NCBI RefSeq assembly: GCF_032452875.1
Contig: NC_083876.1
Coordinates: forward strand, 26,014,001-26,078,000
Origin: Bos javanicus
Taxonomy: Eukaryota; Chordata; Mammalia; Artiodactyla; Bovidae
Direction: 5' to 3'
DNA: 64,000 nucleotides
Made by a program: the position numbers and the translations under genes. The stretch's first letter is position 1; every line of letters begins with the position of its first letter. Positions 34,746 to 45,857 of the stretch are shown one piece after another. The notes below the pieces were generated by a model, which was not told where the DNA came from, ran no database searches, and saw only the letters and a program-made list of their open reading frames with translations.

Positions 34746-36610
34746 CTTTACATTTTAAGGACTGGGTAACCTTTAACCATTAGAACTGGTGAGCTCTTTG
34801 GCCAGCATACTGACAGAGGGCTCTTCCTCTCTTCATGTCCTAGTGATTTGAAAATCAGTGTTAATAATCAAAAGGAGAAAGCATGTCATCCTCTAAAGTG
34901 TTCTGACCTAAAGCATTTTTCTACATGCAGGTAGAAAAAAAATTGTAATTCAACAGTCTTTTTACAAGAAGATAAAATATCTTTATAGCCCAAATCTATT
35001 TTCTATTATGGAATTTAAAAGAGAGCATTACTTTAACAATTGCATATGCAGCACTTCACCACAGACACAAAAACTTTTTAGACTTCTTCTCTTCCAAAGG
35101 TTCCCCAAACACAACACCAAATCACAGATTTACCACTTGAATCTCGAAAAGGAGAACCTATGTTCTACCTTGTATGATGAGGCCAGTAAGAATGAACAAC
35201 CATGAGAGAGATGGGCTTTTAAAATTAGGTCTTTAATCTTCACTGGCACTTCTGAACCTAATGGTGCCACAACAATTCCTCATAAATAAGATATAATAAT
35301 CTTTACTGACCACAATAGGCTGGAAGTCTTAGAAGCACAAAATCAAAGAGTAAATAAATCGTATACCAAGCTTCAATTTTCAAGCACTATGCATTTTTTT
35401 TAAAAGCTGAATGTTAGAGTTTTACTCCTCTGTATATAGGGTGAATTTATTAAGCTTCCAAAAAGATGGAATAGTTGAAATTCCATTCCATGACCTTCTC
35501 CCCTTTGTAGACTACCATTTGGTCTAATACAACTCAGAGGGGTTTATTGTTGGGGCAATTTCACGGGTTAGAAAAGGCCAAACACTCACTAAAATGAAGC
35601 ACATCAGTTTGAATAGCCCACCATGACATCAGGTTTTCAAATTACTTTTCCTTCTATCTCCAGAAGAGATTTAATTTCTCCTCCAATGGTCTCCCCACCT
35701 CTTCACCCCAAGGCCACCCACCTCCCCTGTGCCTCCTTAAAGCCTAGAAACATTATAGAGCTTCAGAGAAGAAAAAAGAAGAGGGTAGGGGGACTTTTTG
35801 TGTGTGTTCTTAGAGTCTCTGAAATCAAGGCACCCAAAAAACTATGACAAAAACAACAGCAACAGCAAGCCCTGGGACACAGATGATGTCTTGACCTAAT
35901 ACTGTATGGTTATCTTTCTAAAAGGGAGATAATTTTAATCTGCTGTGTAGTTATTCCTAGTTATCTGGTTTCATTCCAATATGAATCCTACCACAAACTA
36001 AAATATGCAAAATCTTTCATTAACATATCAGAGGTTTTCATTTCATTATAAATCAAACTAAATAGGTCATGACTGTTTAATCAGCATGCAAAGTATTGCC
36101 TCTGGAATACCTGTAGTGAGTGCCTTGACACCTAAAATTCTTTTCAGTGCTTTGAAATCTAATTCTATCCTAGCTAACCCTAGCCCAGTTCATCACTCCC
36201 TCACATCAAAATTTTCACCACATGATGCATAGATATTGTTCTAAAATCGGTGTGATGTACATTAATAGCAGGAATTTAAATATTTAAGGGAGAAAAAAAA
36301 AAGGAAAGATGGGTGAATGGAAAAAATAATGAATCTTACACACATACCCATCACTCACAGTTAATCCCAGTTAATATATTGGTTTCCTTTCAGTCTTTTT
36401 TCTACATATATATATTTTATAAGTGAGATGGGTTTTCACTGAATATTATGTTAGCTAGCATTTTTCCATGTAATTAATTTTTTTGGAAAAGTAGCATTTT
36501 AATGGATGCAAATTATTTAATAAACAATAATTTATTTCACCATTAAAAATATCCAGGGGAAAAATAGATTCTATGATCACATCCTACCCCTTGTCCCAAC
36601 ATAGGACTTT
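34746..36610 (-). other. TPD52L1 intron, no recognised feature
   Basis: AT-rich intron sequence, possibly with old L1 remnants near 36290-36560. Frames at 35008-35205 and 35623-35847 have no family signature. Confidence 0.45.
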
Positions 36611-36621
36611 TCCCTTCCCTT

Positions 36622-36893
36622 CAGTTCAGTTCAGTTCAGTCGCTCAGTCGTGTCCGATTCTTTGCGACCCCATGAATTGCAGCACGCCAGGCCTCCCTGT
36701 CCATCACCAATTCCCAGAGTTCACTCACACTCATGTCCATCGAATCGGTGATGCCATCCAGCCATCTCATCCTCTGTCATCCCCTTCTCCTCCTGCCCCC
36801 AATCCCTCCCAGCATCAGAGTCTTTTCCAATGAGTCAATTTTTCACATGAGGTGGCCAAAGTACTGGAGTTTCAGCTTTAGCATCATTCCTTC
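36622..36893 (-). mobile_element. BovB LINE, short 3' fragment
   Basis: Begins with (agttc)n, the complement of the BovB tail, and then 'gtcgctcagtcgtgtccg'. It is truncated at 'agcatcattccttcc'. Similar ccttccctt stretches flank it. Confidence 0.92.
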
Positions 36894-37241
36894 CCTTAGC
36901 AGTCAAGAAAAAAGGGTGAGAGAAAATGATCTCCTGAAATTATGTTGCTGATAGACTCAGGCCTCCCTCTTAAAAAAGAGATTTATTCTTCTTTACAAAG
37001 GAAAGTTCGCAACATTCCTAAAGGTTAGTGAGACCATAATCATCTGTACTTATTAATTAATCTCTTAGGAAATCTATTCTAGTCCTGTAGCTTTCACTGC
37101 ATCAGTATGTAGATAACTCTCATGTCCATCTCTAGCCCTGATTTTTCCTCTGAGTCACCCCCTTGAAGCAACTTGTTGGTCTGTTGGGCATCTCAGACTA
37201 AGCACAGCTCAAACAGAATTTTTTTCAACATTTTACTTTGC

Positions 37242-37461
37242 CTTGGCTGCTAAGGTGTGTCCGACTCTTTGCGACCCTATGGACTGTAGCCCAGCAGGCA
37301 CCTCCGTCCATGGGATTTCCCAGGCAAGAATACTGGAGTGGGTTGCCATTCCCTTCTCCAGGGGATCTTCCTGACCAGGGACTGAACCCAAGTCTCCTGC
37401 ATTGCAGGTGGTTTCCTGCATTTCCACCAGATTCTTTACTGACTGAGCCACCAGGGAAGCC
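37242..37461 (-). mobile_element. Bov-tA SINE
   Basis: Plus order 'gctgctaaggtgtgtccgactctttgcg' to 'gagccaccagggaagccc'. It abuts an L1 end. Confidence 0.92.
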
Positions 37462-37735
37462 CTTCTATTGGAGTATAGCTGATTAACAATGTTGTGATAG
37501 TTTCAGATGAACAGTGAAGGGATTTAGCCGTATACATGTATCCATTCTCCCCCAAACTCCCCTCCCATCCAGGCTGCCACAAAACAGTGAGCAGAATTCC
37601 ATGTGCTATACAGCAGATCCTTGTTGGTTATCCATTTAAAATATAGCAGTAGACCTGTCCATCCCAAACTCCCTAGCCATCCCTGCCCCCCATTCTTCCC
37701 CCCTTCCCTGGCAACCATGGTTCCTTCTCTAAGTC
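37462..37735 (-). mobile_element. L1 LINE 3' fragment
   Basis: Antisense bovine L1 3' UTR: 'attggagtatagctgattaacaatgttgtgatag', 'ccatgtgctatacagcagatccttgttggttatcc', 'tcccaaactccctagccatccctgccccc'. Confidence 0.85.
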
Positions 37736-38263
37736 TGTGAAGCCAAAACAGAATTCTTGGATCTCCCCACCAGACCTGCTTCCTACAACAGCAAACAGCA
37801 TACAAAGTGCCAGATGCTGTTCTGCACTCACTGAATCCTCACTGTCTATGATAGGTACTAATACGATCTCATTTCATGGAAGCCCCTCTGTGCTTGGGAG
37901 AGAAGAATCAGCAAAGAGAAAAACTGTTTCCCACTCATATACTAGGAATGTAATATCTTTAAGTTCCAAAGGGTAATAGTAGGGAAGAAAATGCATAACA
38001 CAAGGTCAAAAATTTCTTGATGGTGGAATCTGGGGTCAAAGATAGGAAGCCTCTATGGTTTCTCCATCAGGCCCCACCCCTCAACACACAAAAGGAAGAA
38101 AAATCACATTATGATTTGGGCACCTTCTTCCCTTTGGTACAAGACCACCTGGCAAGCAAAATATTTTAAATCATTAGAAAAGTACCACAATAGTTCATTA
38201 TTTTGTGTAATTTTAACAAGTAACCCCATAAAAGCAAGACTGTAGAATATTCAAAGTTATTCT

Positions 38264-38537
38264 GCTGCTGCTGCTGCTAAGTCACTTCAGTCGTGTCCGA
38301 CTCTATGCGACCCCATAGACGGCAGCCCACCAGGCTCCCCGTCCCTGGGATGCTCCAGGCAAGAACACTGGAGTGGGTTACCATTTCCTTCTCCAATGCA
38401 TGAAAGGGAAAAGTGAAAGTGAAGTTGCTCAGTCGTGTCCAACTCTTCGCAACCCCATGGTCTGCAGCCTACCAGGCTCCTCCGTCCATTGGATTTTCCA
38501 GGCAAGAGTACTGGAGTGGGGTGCCATTGCCTTCTCC
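38264..38537 (-). mobile_element. Bov-A2 SINE (dimer)
   Basis: Starts (ctg)n, then two BovA units, ending 'ccattgccttctcca'. Exact duplication caaagttattct at 38252-38263 and 38539-38550. Confidence 0.96.
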
Positions 38538-38699
38538 ACAAAGTTATTCTATACTTTGCCTAATATCAGACAAGAAGATAATAGCAAAACTGCAGACATT
38601 TCTGCTGGTCTACGAAAGAAAAACTTGCTTCTCCAGTGTTTCTCCTGTACTCTCACACTTACCAGCACACTCAGGACACTTTTGATACCAGATGTGTTT

Positions 38700-39720
38700 G
38701 TGTGGAGGAGTTTCTCACATCAAGAGGTTCTGTAACACCGGCTGAGTCTCCTACAATTTAATTCTGACACTACCTGGAGATCACATCAGATCCCACAGGT
38801 TAAAGGCTCAGTCCCACAAGAGTGCTCCCTACTCACCCCACTTCAGATGCAAATCGCGAGTCCAGATTATCACCAGTGCTCCTGACCAAAGTGTTAGTCA
38901 CTCAGTCATGTCTGACTCTTTGTGACCCCATGGACTGTAGCCCACAAGGCTTCTCTGTTCATGGAATTCTCCAGGCAAGAATACTGGACTGGGTTGCCAT
39001 GCCCTTCTCCAGGGGATCTTCCTGACCAAGGAATTGAATTGCAGGTACTGTCTGCAGCCACCAGGGAAGTCCAAGGGGCTATAAATCAGAGGTTCCTACA
39101 ACCTCCTCCCCAAGTTCAATTAATTTGCGAGAGTGGCTCATAGAACTTAAGAAAACAGATTACTTGCTAGGTTATACTGATTTATTGTAAAAATTATATG
39201 ATAAAAGATACAGATGAACAGCCCGATGAAAGAGGCATGTGGGGATGGGAACCCATCCCCATCTTCCCATGGAAATACCTGCTTTCCATGCTTTCTCCTG
39301 GGACCCACCTGCCTGGCACTTCCATGGGTTCAGCAACCCCAAAGCTTTCCAAATGCCATATTTCTGAGATTTTTATGGAGTTTCATCATAGGCATGATAG
39401 ACCATTTCCAGGTCCTTTTCTCTCCATAGAGAATGGGGGCATGGGACTGACAGCTTCTAATCATGCCTTGGTCTTTCTTGTGACCGGCTCTCCTCCAGGA
39501 GTCCGCCAAGAGTCATCTTATTAGAACCAAGGATACGGCTGTTACCCTGGAAATCCCAAAGGATTTAGGAACTCTGTGTCAGGAATCAGGGTAAAAGTGC
39601 AAACATGAGAACAAAAGATGCTCCTAGTGCTCTTATTACTTAAGAAATTATATGAATTTTGGGACCTTTGTGCCGGGAACTGAGGCAGAGGCCAATATAC
39701 ACATACATATTCTATAGAGT
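38700..39720 (-). mobile_element. Ancient LTR-like repeat interrupted by a SINE
   Basis: Blocks 'ttctgacactacctggagatcacatcagatcc', 'gttcctacaacctcctccccaagttcaattaatttgc', 'actgatttattgtaaaaattatatg', 'gtcatcttattagaaccaag' and 'tttaggaactctgtgtcagg' follow the order of a long dispersed mammalian LTR read in reverse. The family name is not certain. Frames at 39198-39524 and 39214-39429 fall inside it and are not genes. Confidence 0.5.
38890..39072 (-). mobile_element. Bov-tA SINE, 3'-shortened
   Basis: Plus order 'agtgttagtcactcagtcatgtctgac' to 'gccaccagggaagtcc', missing part of the tRNA-like head. It lies inside the older repeat at 38700-39720. Confidence 0.9.
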
Positions 39721-40205
39721 AACAGGGATAAAAAGCACATCCCCAAAATATGAAAGATACAGGTTTTTCTCTTTACGTTAATGGTCAAAAAGTCTACAGT
39801 TTTTAAAACTGTCAATCATTTTTAATAGAAATTCAAAATATGTAGTGAGTGCCACGTATTCAAAGGATTTAGAATTTTATGGAAAAACATAAGCCTAAAG
39901 TATATATTTAACAAATGTTAAAAAATATGTATATTGAAGAGAAAGAATTTAAAACTGTACAACTCCATAAAAGTAGTCTAAGTGAAAACAGAGTTTTGGT
40001 GAACAAAGTTTTATTTCATGGAGCTACTTTGTAGAGCCTGTATCATGCAACATATTAATGACCATTCATATTTCTATATATTTTACTTCTAGAGAAAATA
40101 TTTTCCCTGGACACCAGTACAAAATAAGCCTTGAAGGAAAAAAAAATATAGAAGAGGCAAGACAGCAGGCTGAGTGATTACTTTTTAAGAAAAAAATATA
40201 CTTAC

Positions 40206-40354
40206 GCAGTGGTTGTCTGCACATCATGCCAGCCTCTGCTAAAGTTCTGTTTTAATTCATTCATCAGGTTCATGCCGAGTTTTTGTTTTATCTCCACAAG
40301 ATGCCTTTCTTTTGCTGATAAAACTTGTCGTAAGGTTGTAATTTCGTCTTCCAG
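40206..40354 (-). CDS. TPD52L1: TPD52L1 coding exon (second half of coiled coil)
   Basis: This 149-nt minus-strand exon has acceptor ttgtag and donor gtaag. It encodes LEDEITTLRQVLSAKERHLV, EIKQKLGMNLMNELKQNFSR and GWHDVQTTT, plus two bases of Ala. Leu/Ile/Val at heptad spacing show that it carries the second part of the D52-family coiled coil, the dimerisation segment, followed by the conserved MNELKQNFSRGWHDVQ block. It joins exon 48691-48806 in phase 0 (LVQ-LEDE). Human D53 has, as I recall, SKSWHDMQ at the end; the Arg-Gly and Val differences look like ordinary divergence. Confidence 0.96.
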
Positions 40355-42574
40355 CTACAAGCAGGAGGGAAAATGATGGGGGAAAAATGTCAGTCCAGGT
40401 GAAACATTCAAGGGCGGAAGCTCTCAGTGATCCAAAGCACCCTGGGCACCCTCTTGTTTACACAGCCCTATGCAAGGCCTTAGCAAACACATCCTGTAGA
40501 GAAGTCTAATATTTTCAAATGAAAGTAGATTTTTTAGTTTGAATGGTTCTAAATGTAAACACTACTCCTTGTAAAAAATTCACTCATACAGCAAAATACA
40601 AAGACAATAAAAACCATGTGTAATCTACTAGGAAATAGACACTGCTTAGAGTTTCTGGTTTTCAATCGTCCAAAGGTTTTTCTAAAATTATATGTAGGTA
40701 TAATTTTTGAACAGGAAATTGATTGTGTAGTCTGTATCTAATAACTTCTTTTCAAGTGCCATTAGTCAGCTTAATTTTTTTGCCATCCACACCTAAGCAT
40801 ACATTGTGGTTTTGCCAAGCTGGCATTTTACTCCTTACTTTAAAAAAAAAAAAAAAACGAAGCAGCTAAGTTTCATTTACATTCCAAGTGTCACTCTACT
40901 CCTGACCACAAACAGCATCACTAACCCTGTCAATCATCTTGCAAATGTGTTCCTTGGGTCACCAGAGACATAGCTGCTAGAAAAACAACTCAACAATGAC
41001 ATCTACTTTTGCAAAAATAGTGTTGTAAACCTTTGTATTCACAAAAAATCACTTAAAACAGGCAGAAATACTGAATCAACCATCTGAAATATTCTAGTAG
41101 AAAAGAACACTATCCTCAAGCTTTTAATATCAGCAAAATGTCCTAGTAGTCTAACATTATCCTTTTTTTTTTTTTTTACAGTTGTGAAACGTTTTTGTAT
41201 GTTCATGGAAATTTTCCTGAAGTCTTTCTAAAATGAATTCCACCTTCCATGACATGTTATAGTTAGTAGCATCCTATGTTTTCATTTTTTCTTCTTTCTT
41301 TGGCCATGCCAAGTGCCATATGGGATCTTAGTTCTCCTACCACAGATCCAACTCATACCCCTTGTGTTGGAAGCACAGAGTCTGGACCACCAGAGAAGTC
41401 TCCAAGCTATAGCTTCTTGACAAGCAAGAGTCTTCAGTATGCAGCTATATACTCATTACTCCAAAAGGAGTATATTCAGGGGTGGCCAAGGGGGACTATG
41501 TTTTTAGTCTCTCCATTCAATGAGAACACACTATCATTTTAAAATCAGATCCTTCTATCCTTTTGCTCTCATGTTATATTCCATATTTTCATCTTAGTCA
41601 ACGAGCTCACCTGCATTTAGTCCATTGCCTAAGATTTCTCAAGGTTGTATCTCTAGCTCTCTTACCATAGAAAATACTTGGGCTTCAGATCAGCTTTTTA
41701 TTCAGCATAGAAAGATTTTTTTTCTTCTTTCTTTTGAATAAATAATATGTTTGAGTGACTGAAATAACTAGGAATCTGGTTTTATAGATATATTAGGTAT
41801 TACTGCTTTTTCCAATGTGTAACAAGGGTAATGAGAAATTTTTTAACTTGCAGAGAAAAATTAAAGATGTAGAGAAGAAGAGAGAGGTTTAAACATCTTG
41901 GTATTCTCATCCTTTTATCTATGGAATCTCAGAAATTTATTCAAAATTATGGGGGACAGTAGGATATTCATTAGTTTTGGGGAGTTGGGAGGAATGGGTA
42001 AAGGATTCATAAGATTTCTAATGAAATCCATGGTCCCAAAAAAGTGATAGAAATACTGAAGTGACCAATTCATCAAACATCATCCTAAAGAAATATTAAA
42101 TCCCACATCTAATCATTTAAAAATTGAAGCATATGTTAAAAGGTATTTGTAGAGAAAAGACTTCTAATGATGAAAATATGAACTCAGTTACTCTATGCAG
42201 ACTAATGGCAGGTACTATAATGAAAGTCTCACTATTTCAATAAAATGTTACACTCACACTTCTTAATGCTTTCATTTATATATCAGTGATCTAAATACAA
42301 TATATGCCAAAATAGTTATTAAGAAAATCCCAAAAGGTAAAATTAAAAGATAATTCTTAAATTACATTAACATGCAAGACTGAAAATGGTCAATCTCATC
42401 TCTTTCTGCAGAGCACAGAGTCCTGACACAGCAGCAAGTCCTTTAATCACAAATACTTTAAATGATGATCCTGGTGAGATTCAATCCCTTATTGGACTAA
42501 TGAGAATTTTTGGCCTAGTTACATCAATTTCAGTTTATATAAAAGTCACTCAGAGAGCACATTTAAAATGAATA
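40355..42574 (-). other. TPD52L1 intron, no confirmed feature
   Basis: AT-rich sequence with homopolymer runs (A16 near 40842, T16 near 41163). The frame at 41276-41542 resembles no protein family. A T-rich stretch followed by 'ggccatgccaagtgccatatgggatcttagttc' (41301-41360) may be a diverged retroposon. Confidence 0.45.
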
Positions 42575-42835
42575 TTCCAGAAGGAGGCCCCTTTTAAGGC
42601 CCTGAGATTCTGATGTCTCAAATTTGGTGAGGCCTGTCTATATATATTGGAGAAGGAAATGGCAACCCACTCCAGTATTCATGCCTGGAAAATCCCATGG
42701 ACCTAGGAGCCTGGTGGGCTACAATCCATGGGGTCACAAAGAGTCGGACACGACTGAGCGACTTCTGTGTGTGTGTGTGTGTCTATATATATTATTTAAC
42801 AAGCACCCCCAGATACTCTGATGCAGGTAGTATAG
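42575..42835 (+). repeat. MER5-like element split by a SINE
   Basis: Left part (42575-42636: 'ggccctgagattctgatgtctc') and right part (42795-42835: 'aagcacccccagatactctgatgcagg') look like one old hAT-Charlie MITE separated by the SINE at 42649-42765. Confidence 0.55.
42649..42780 (+). mobile_element. Bov-A SINE monomer with (TG)n tail
   Basis: Unit 'ggagaaggaaatggcaaccc' to 'gacacgactgagcgacttc', followed by (tg)n. It is flanked by tctatatatatt on both sides (target-site duplication). Confidence 0.92.
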
Positions 42836-43084
42836 AAATTCTACATTGTAACCCATATCAAATTCATTTTGGAATGAGCTGGAGTGCAGGTAAATCATTA
42901 ATTGAAGTATTTAAGATATCCTTTGCCTGTTAATTTTAAATTAATCATGTCTTCGTTAGAAACTAATAGTCTGGTTCTTTGGTTTCTTGATTCCCCTAGG
43001 AGATCTCCTTGTAGGATAAATATTTATGTACAAGATTAGATATTTAAACTTGGTTACTTATATATGAATGAATAGGAATTTAAG

Positions 43085-43765
43085 TGTTGGCGAGGATGTG
43101 GAGAAATTGAAACCCTTGTACATTGCTGGTGGAAATAAAAATGGTTCAGCCACTGTGGAAAATAGTCCAGCAGTTTCTCAAAAAGTTAAAGGTGGAATTA
43201 TCATATGACCCAGCATTCCTATTTCTACTATATTCCCCAAAGAATTGAGAATAGATACTCAAACAAATACATGTATACACATGTTCATAACAGAACTATT
43301 CACAATAGCCAAAAGATGAAAACAATCCAAATATTCATCAAAGGATGAATGGATAAATAAATTGTAGTATATACATAAAATGGAATATTATTTAGTCACA
43401 AAAATAGATGAAGTACTGATATAAGCTACAACACACATGAACCTCAAAAACATTTGGCTAAATGAAAGGAATCAGACACAGAATGTCACATATTGTGTGA
43501 TTCCATTTGTATGAAACACCCAGAATATCTGAATCCAGAGACAGAATGCTGGCTCATGGCTACAGAAAAGAAGGGTAAATGGGAAGCAACTGCTTAGCAG
43601 GTAACGGATTCCTTTTTGAGATGATGAAAATGTTCTGGAACTAGACAGAAGTGGTGTTACACAACATTATAAGAGTACTAAATGCCATTGAATGATTCAA
43701 TTTAAAATAGTTAATTTTATATCAATTTATTACAATAAAAATGCAAAAATACAAATGAACTAATG
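43085..43765 (+). mobile_element. L1 LINE 3' fragment
   Basis: Characteristic L1 text in sense: 'ggcgaggatgtggagaaa', 'cccttgtacattgctggtgg', 'atcatatgacccagcattcc', 'ctattcacaatagccaaaag', 'aaaggatgaatggataaata'. It ends near an A-rich tract at 43735-43765. Confidence 0.9.
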
Positions 43766-43999
43766 AGTTAGCTTCAAAATAAAATTTACATTAGAAGACT
43801 GAAGACTTACTTTTCTATTTATTCGGCCATATTACATAAAATATGTCACAAATACAGAGAAAGAAATAGCTTTTTAAACCATTAATTATCAGTATGATGT
43901 TTAGGAGTAAGAGCCTTTGGTCTCTTGTTCATACTGCTTCAAGTCATGCTTCTTCTCCTGCCCTGGCTAAGAGTAAAGAGGAACTAAAATTAAAATGCA

Positions 44000-44475
44000 G
44001 ATACTATCTGGGAGAGTATGACAGGCCATGGGTTAGCAAGACATTTGGTCAAACATTATTCTGGCTGTGTCTTTGAGGGTGATTATGCATGTGATTAACA
44101 TTTAAACTGACAGACTGAGTAAAGCAGATTGCTCTCCCAAAGTTGGTGGGCCTCACCCAATCGGTTGATGACTTAAATAAAAAGGCTGACCCTCCCTTGA
44201 GTAAAAGGGAATTCTATTTGCCTGACTGCTTTTGAGCTGGGACATTGTTTTGTCTTGTTGTTGTTTGGCTTTTTTGTTTTTTCTTGCCTTCAGCTTCAAA
44301 CTAAAACATCAGCTCTTCCCAGACCTTTAGACTGAGCTGCACTATTGACTCCCCTGGGTGTCCAGCTTGCTGACTGGACACAGAATCACATTAGCTGACT
44401 CCTTAGAATAACTCTCTTTGTATATACATCCTATTGGTTCTACTTCTCTGGAGAACCCCGATTAACACAGAGGGG
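44000..44475 (+). mobile_element. ERVL-MaLR-type LTR remnant
   Basis: Blocks 'gactgagtaaagcagattgctctccc', 'tgggcctcacccaatcggttgatgac', 'aaaaggctgaccctcccttgag', 'tacatcctattggttctacttctctggagaaccc' match the MLT1-type LTR order. Old and diverged, with no internal sequence. Confidence 0.65.
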
Positions 44476-45229
44476 TGCTACAGTAAGACGCTATTGGTTA
44501 TGAAGGCTTTAATTGTTCACCAGTTCAGTCCAGAAAGAAATAAAGACTTGAAGGAAAAAACTGGGAAAGGAAGGAAAAGCCCAGGACACTTATTTGTCAG
44601 CCTGAGACAGGTGGCTTGAGGGCACTGTGTGCTTTCCTTGGGAAACCACACGCCAAGAAGGAACAGCCAAAAGAGGCTTGTCTACTTAGTAACGCTGTCT
44701 GGTAATTTTCCTACTCCTATTAATGCCTATTTTTCTTGAGTCATTTTATCGAGGCGACATTGGCAGTACTTGATTATTATATAATCATAAATTTACAGTT
44801 ATCAGGCCAACACTTCATCCTTTTCAAAAACCAAGCCACATTATAGAATACAGAGCATCAAATGCAGCTTCGCAAAATGAAAGTGGGAGTGGGATGTTAG
44901 TAGCACAGAACTAATGAGCAAGTTTATTTAAAAAGAGAGCTAGGAAAAAAAAAGAACCCCACAGAATAGATGTGTAAAGAACTCAGAAAAGATATTAGGA
45001 GCAGCTGGTAAGAGGACTAATGAGAACAAATACTTAAAACAAATAGTATTTCTTTATATATGGACAAGATTTGTTTAAAAAAAAAAACAAACCCATATTC
45101 TACTTCTGGAATTTACAAATACATACATTTGTTGGTGCTCTGAATCAAGTTCATTAGAAATGTTAACTGCACACCCTCCATGTGTACACAAACCACTGCA
45201 TCAGGTCAGAAGTGATACTGGTGTTGCGT

Positions 45230-45857
45230 TGAAGGAACTTTTTTTTCTTTTTTTAGAGCTCAGCTTTTTATTGAATGTGTTACTAAAGAGGCTTAGTGAA
45301 AAAAGACCAGAGCCCATGTCATCATCAGACTCTTCAGATTCTGCTGTCTTTGCTTCTACTTTCTTCTCCTCAGCTGGGGCAGCAGTGGTGACCGGGGCAG
45401 GTCCGCCAGCCCCAGAGGAGGTTCCCGATGTTGACACCAGCCAAAGCCTTTGCAAACAAGCCCTGCCAGAAAGGCTCAACATTTACACCAGCTGCTTTTT
45501 TTTTTTTCTTTTTAATTAATTAATTTATTTTAATTGGAGGCTAATTACTTTACAATATTGTAGTGGTTTTTGCCATATACTGACATGAATCAGTGAACAC
45601 ATGTACACCAGCTGCATTAATGAAGGCATTGATCTTATCCTCCAGACTGTCACCTCATTGTCGTGCGGAATGAGGGCCGAGTGGGTGCAGGCGAGCTCCA
45701 AGATGGAGGCCAGGGTGCAGGCGAGTTAGCTAGGAGGGGGCTGCCAGGCACAGTGCTAGTTGCCGGATGAAGTGAGAGCCTCACCCCAAAATGGCCTTAG
45801 CTTCCTCAGAAGGACCAAGCACCTTAGTAGCAGCAGAGGAAAGCTGAAGGAACTTTT
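45230..45857 (-). pseudogene. RPLP1: RPLP1 processed pseudogene with nested L1
   Basis: The minus strand carries a full-length retrocopy of ribosomal protein P1 mRNA: 5' UTR, coding body, AATAAA and an A-rich tail (plus T-run from 45243). It sits inside an exact target-site duplication tgaaggaactttt (45230-45242 and 45845-45857). The coding remnant shows the P1 C-terminus (GPAPVTTAAPAEEKKVEAKT, then EESDDDMGSGLF). Defects: start codon ATG changed to CTG, a frameshifting deletion near 'gacagtctggagg' (about 45645), loss of part of the Ala-rich hinge, a disrupted stop, and an L1 insertion at 45497-45603. Not functional. Confidence 0.95.
45497..45603 (-). mobile_element. L1 3' fragment inserted in the RPLP1 pseudogene
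   Basis: The plus strand starts with a T-run, then 'ttaattggaggctaattact' and 'gtagtggtttttgccatata', the antisense bovine L1 3' end. Flanking duplication tacaccagctgc (about 45485-45496 and 45604-45615) splits the RPLP1 copy and shows that the L1 came later. Confidence 0.93.

Noticed and set aside
36622..36645. Spaced short repeats (agttc)n as CRISPR-like or telomere-like arrays
   Set aside because: They are the complement of the BovB 3' tail and occur only at BovB ends. The window is mammalian.
45160..45519. A 119-codon plus frame near the RPLP1 copy
   Set aside because: It is the antisense of the RPLP1 pseudogene.
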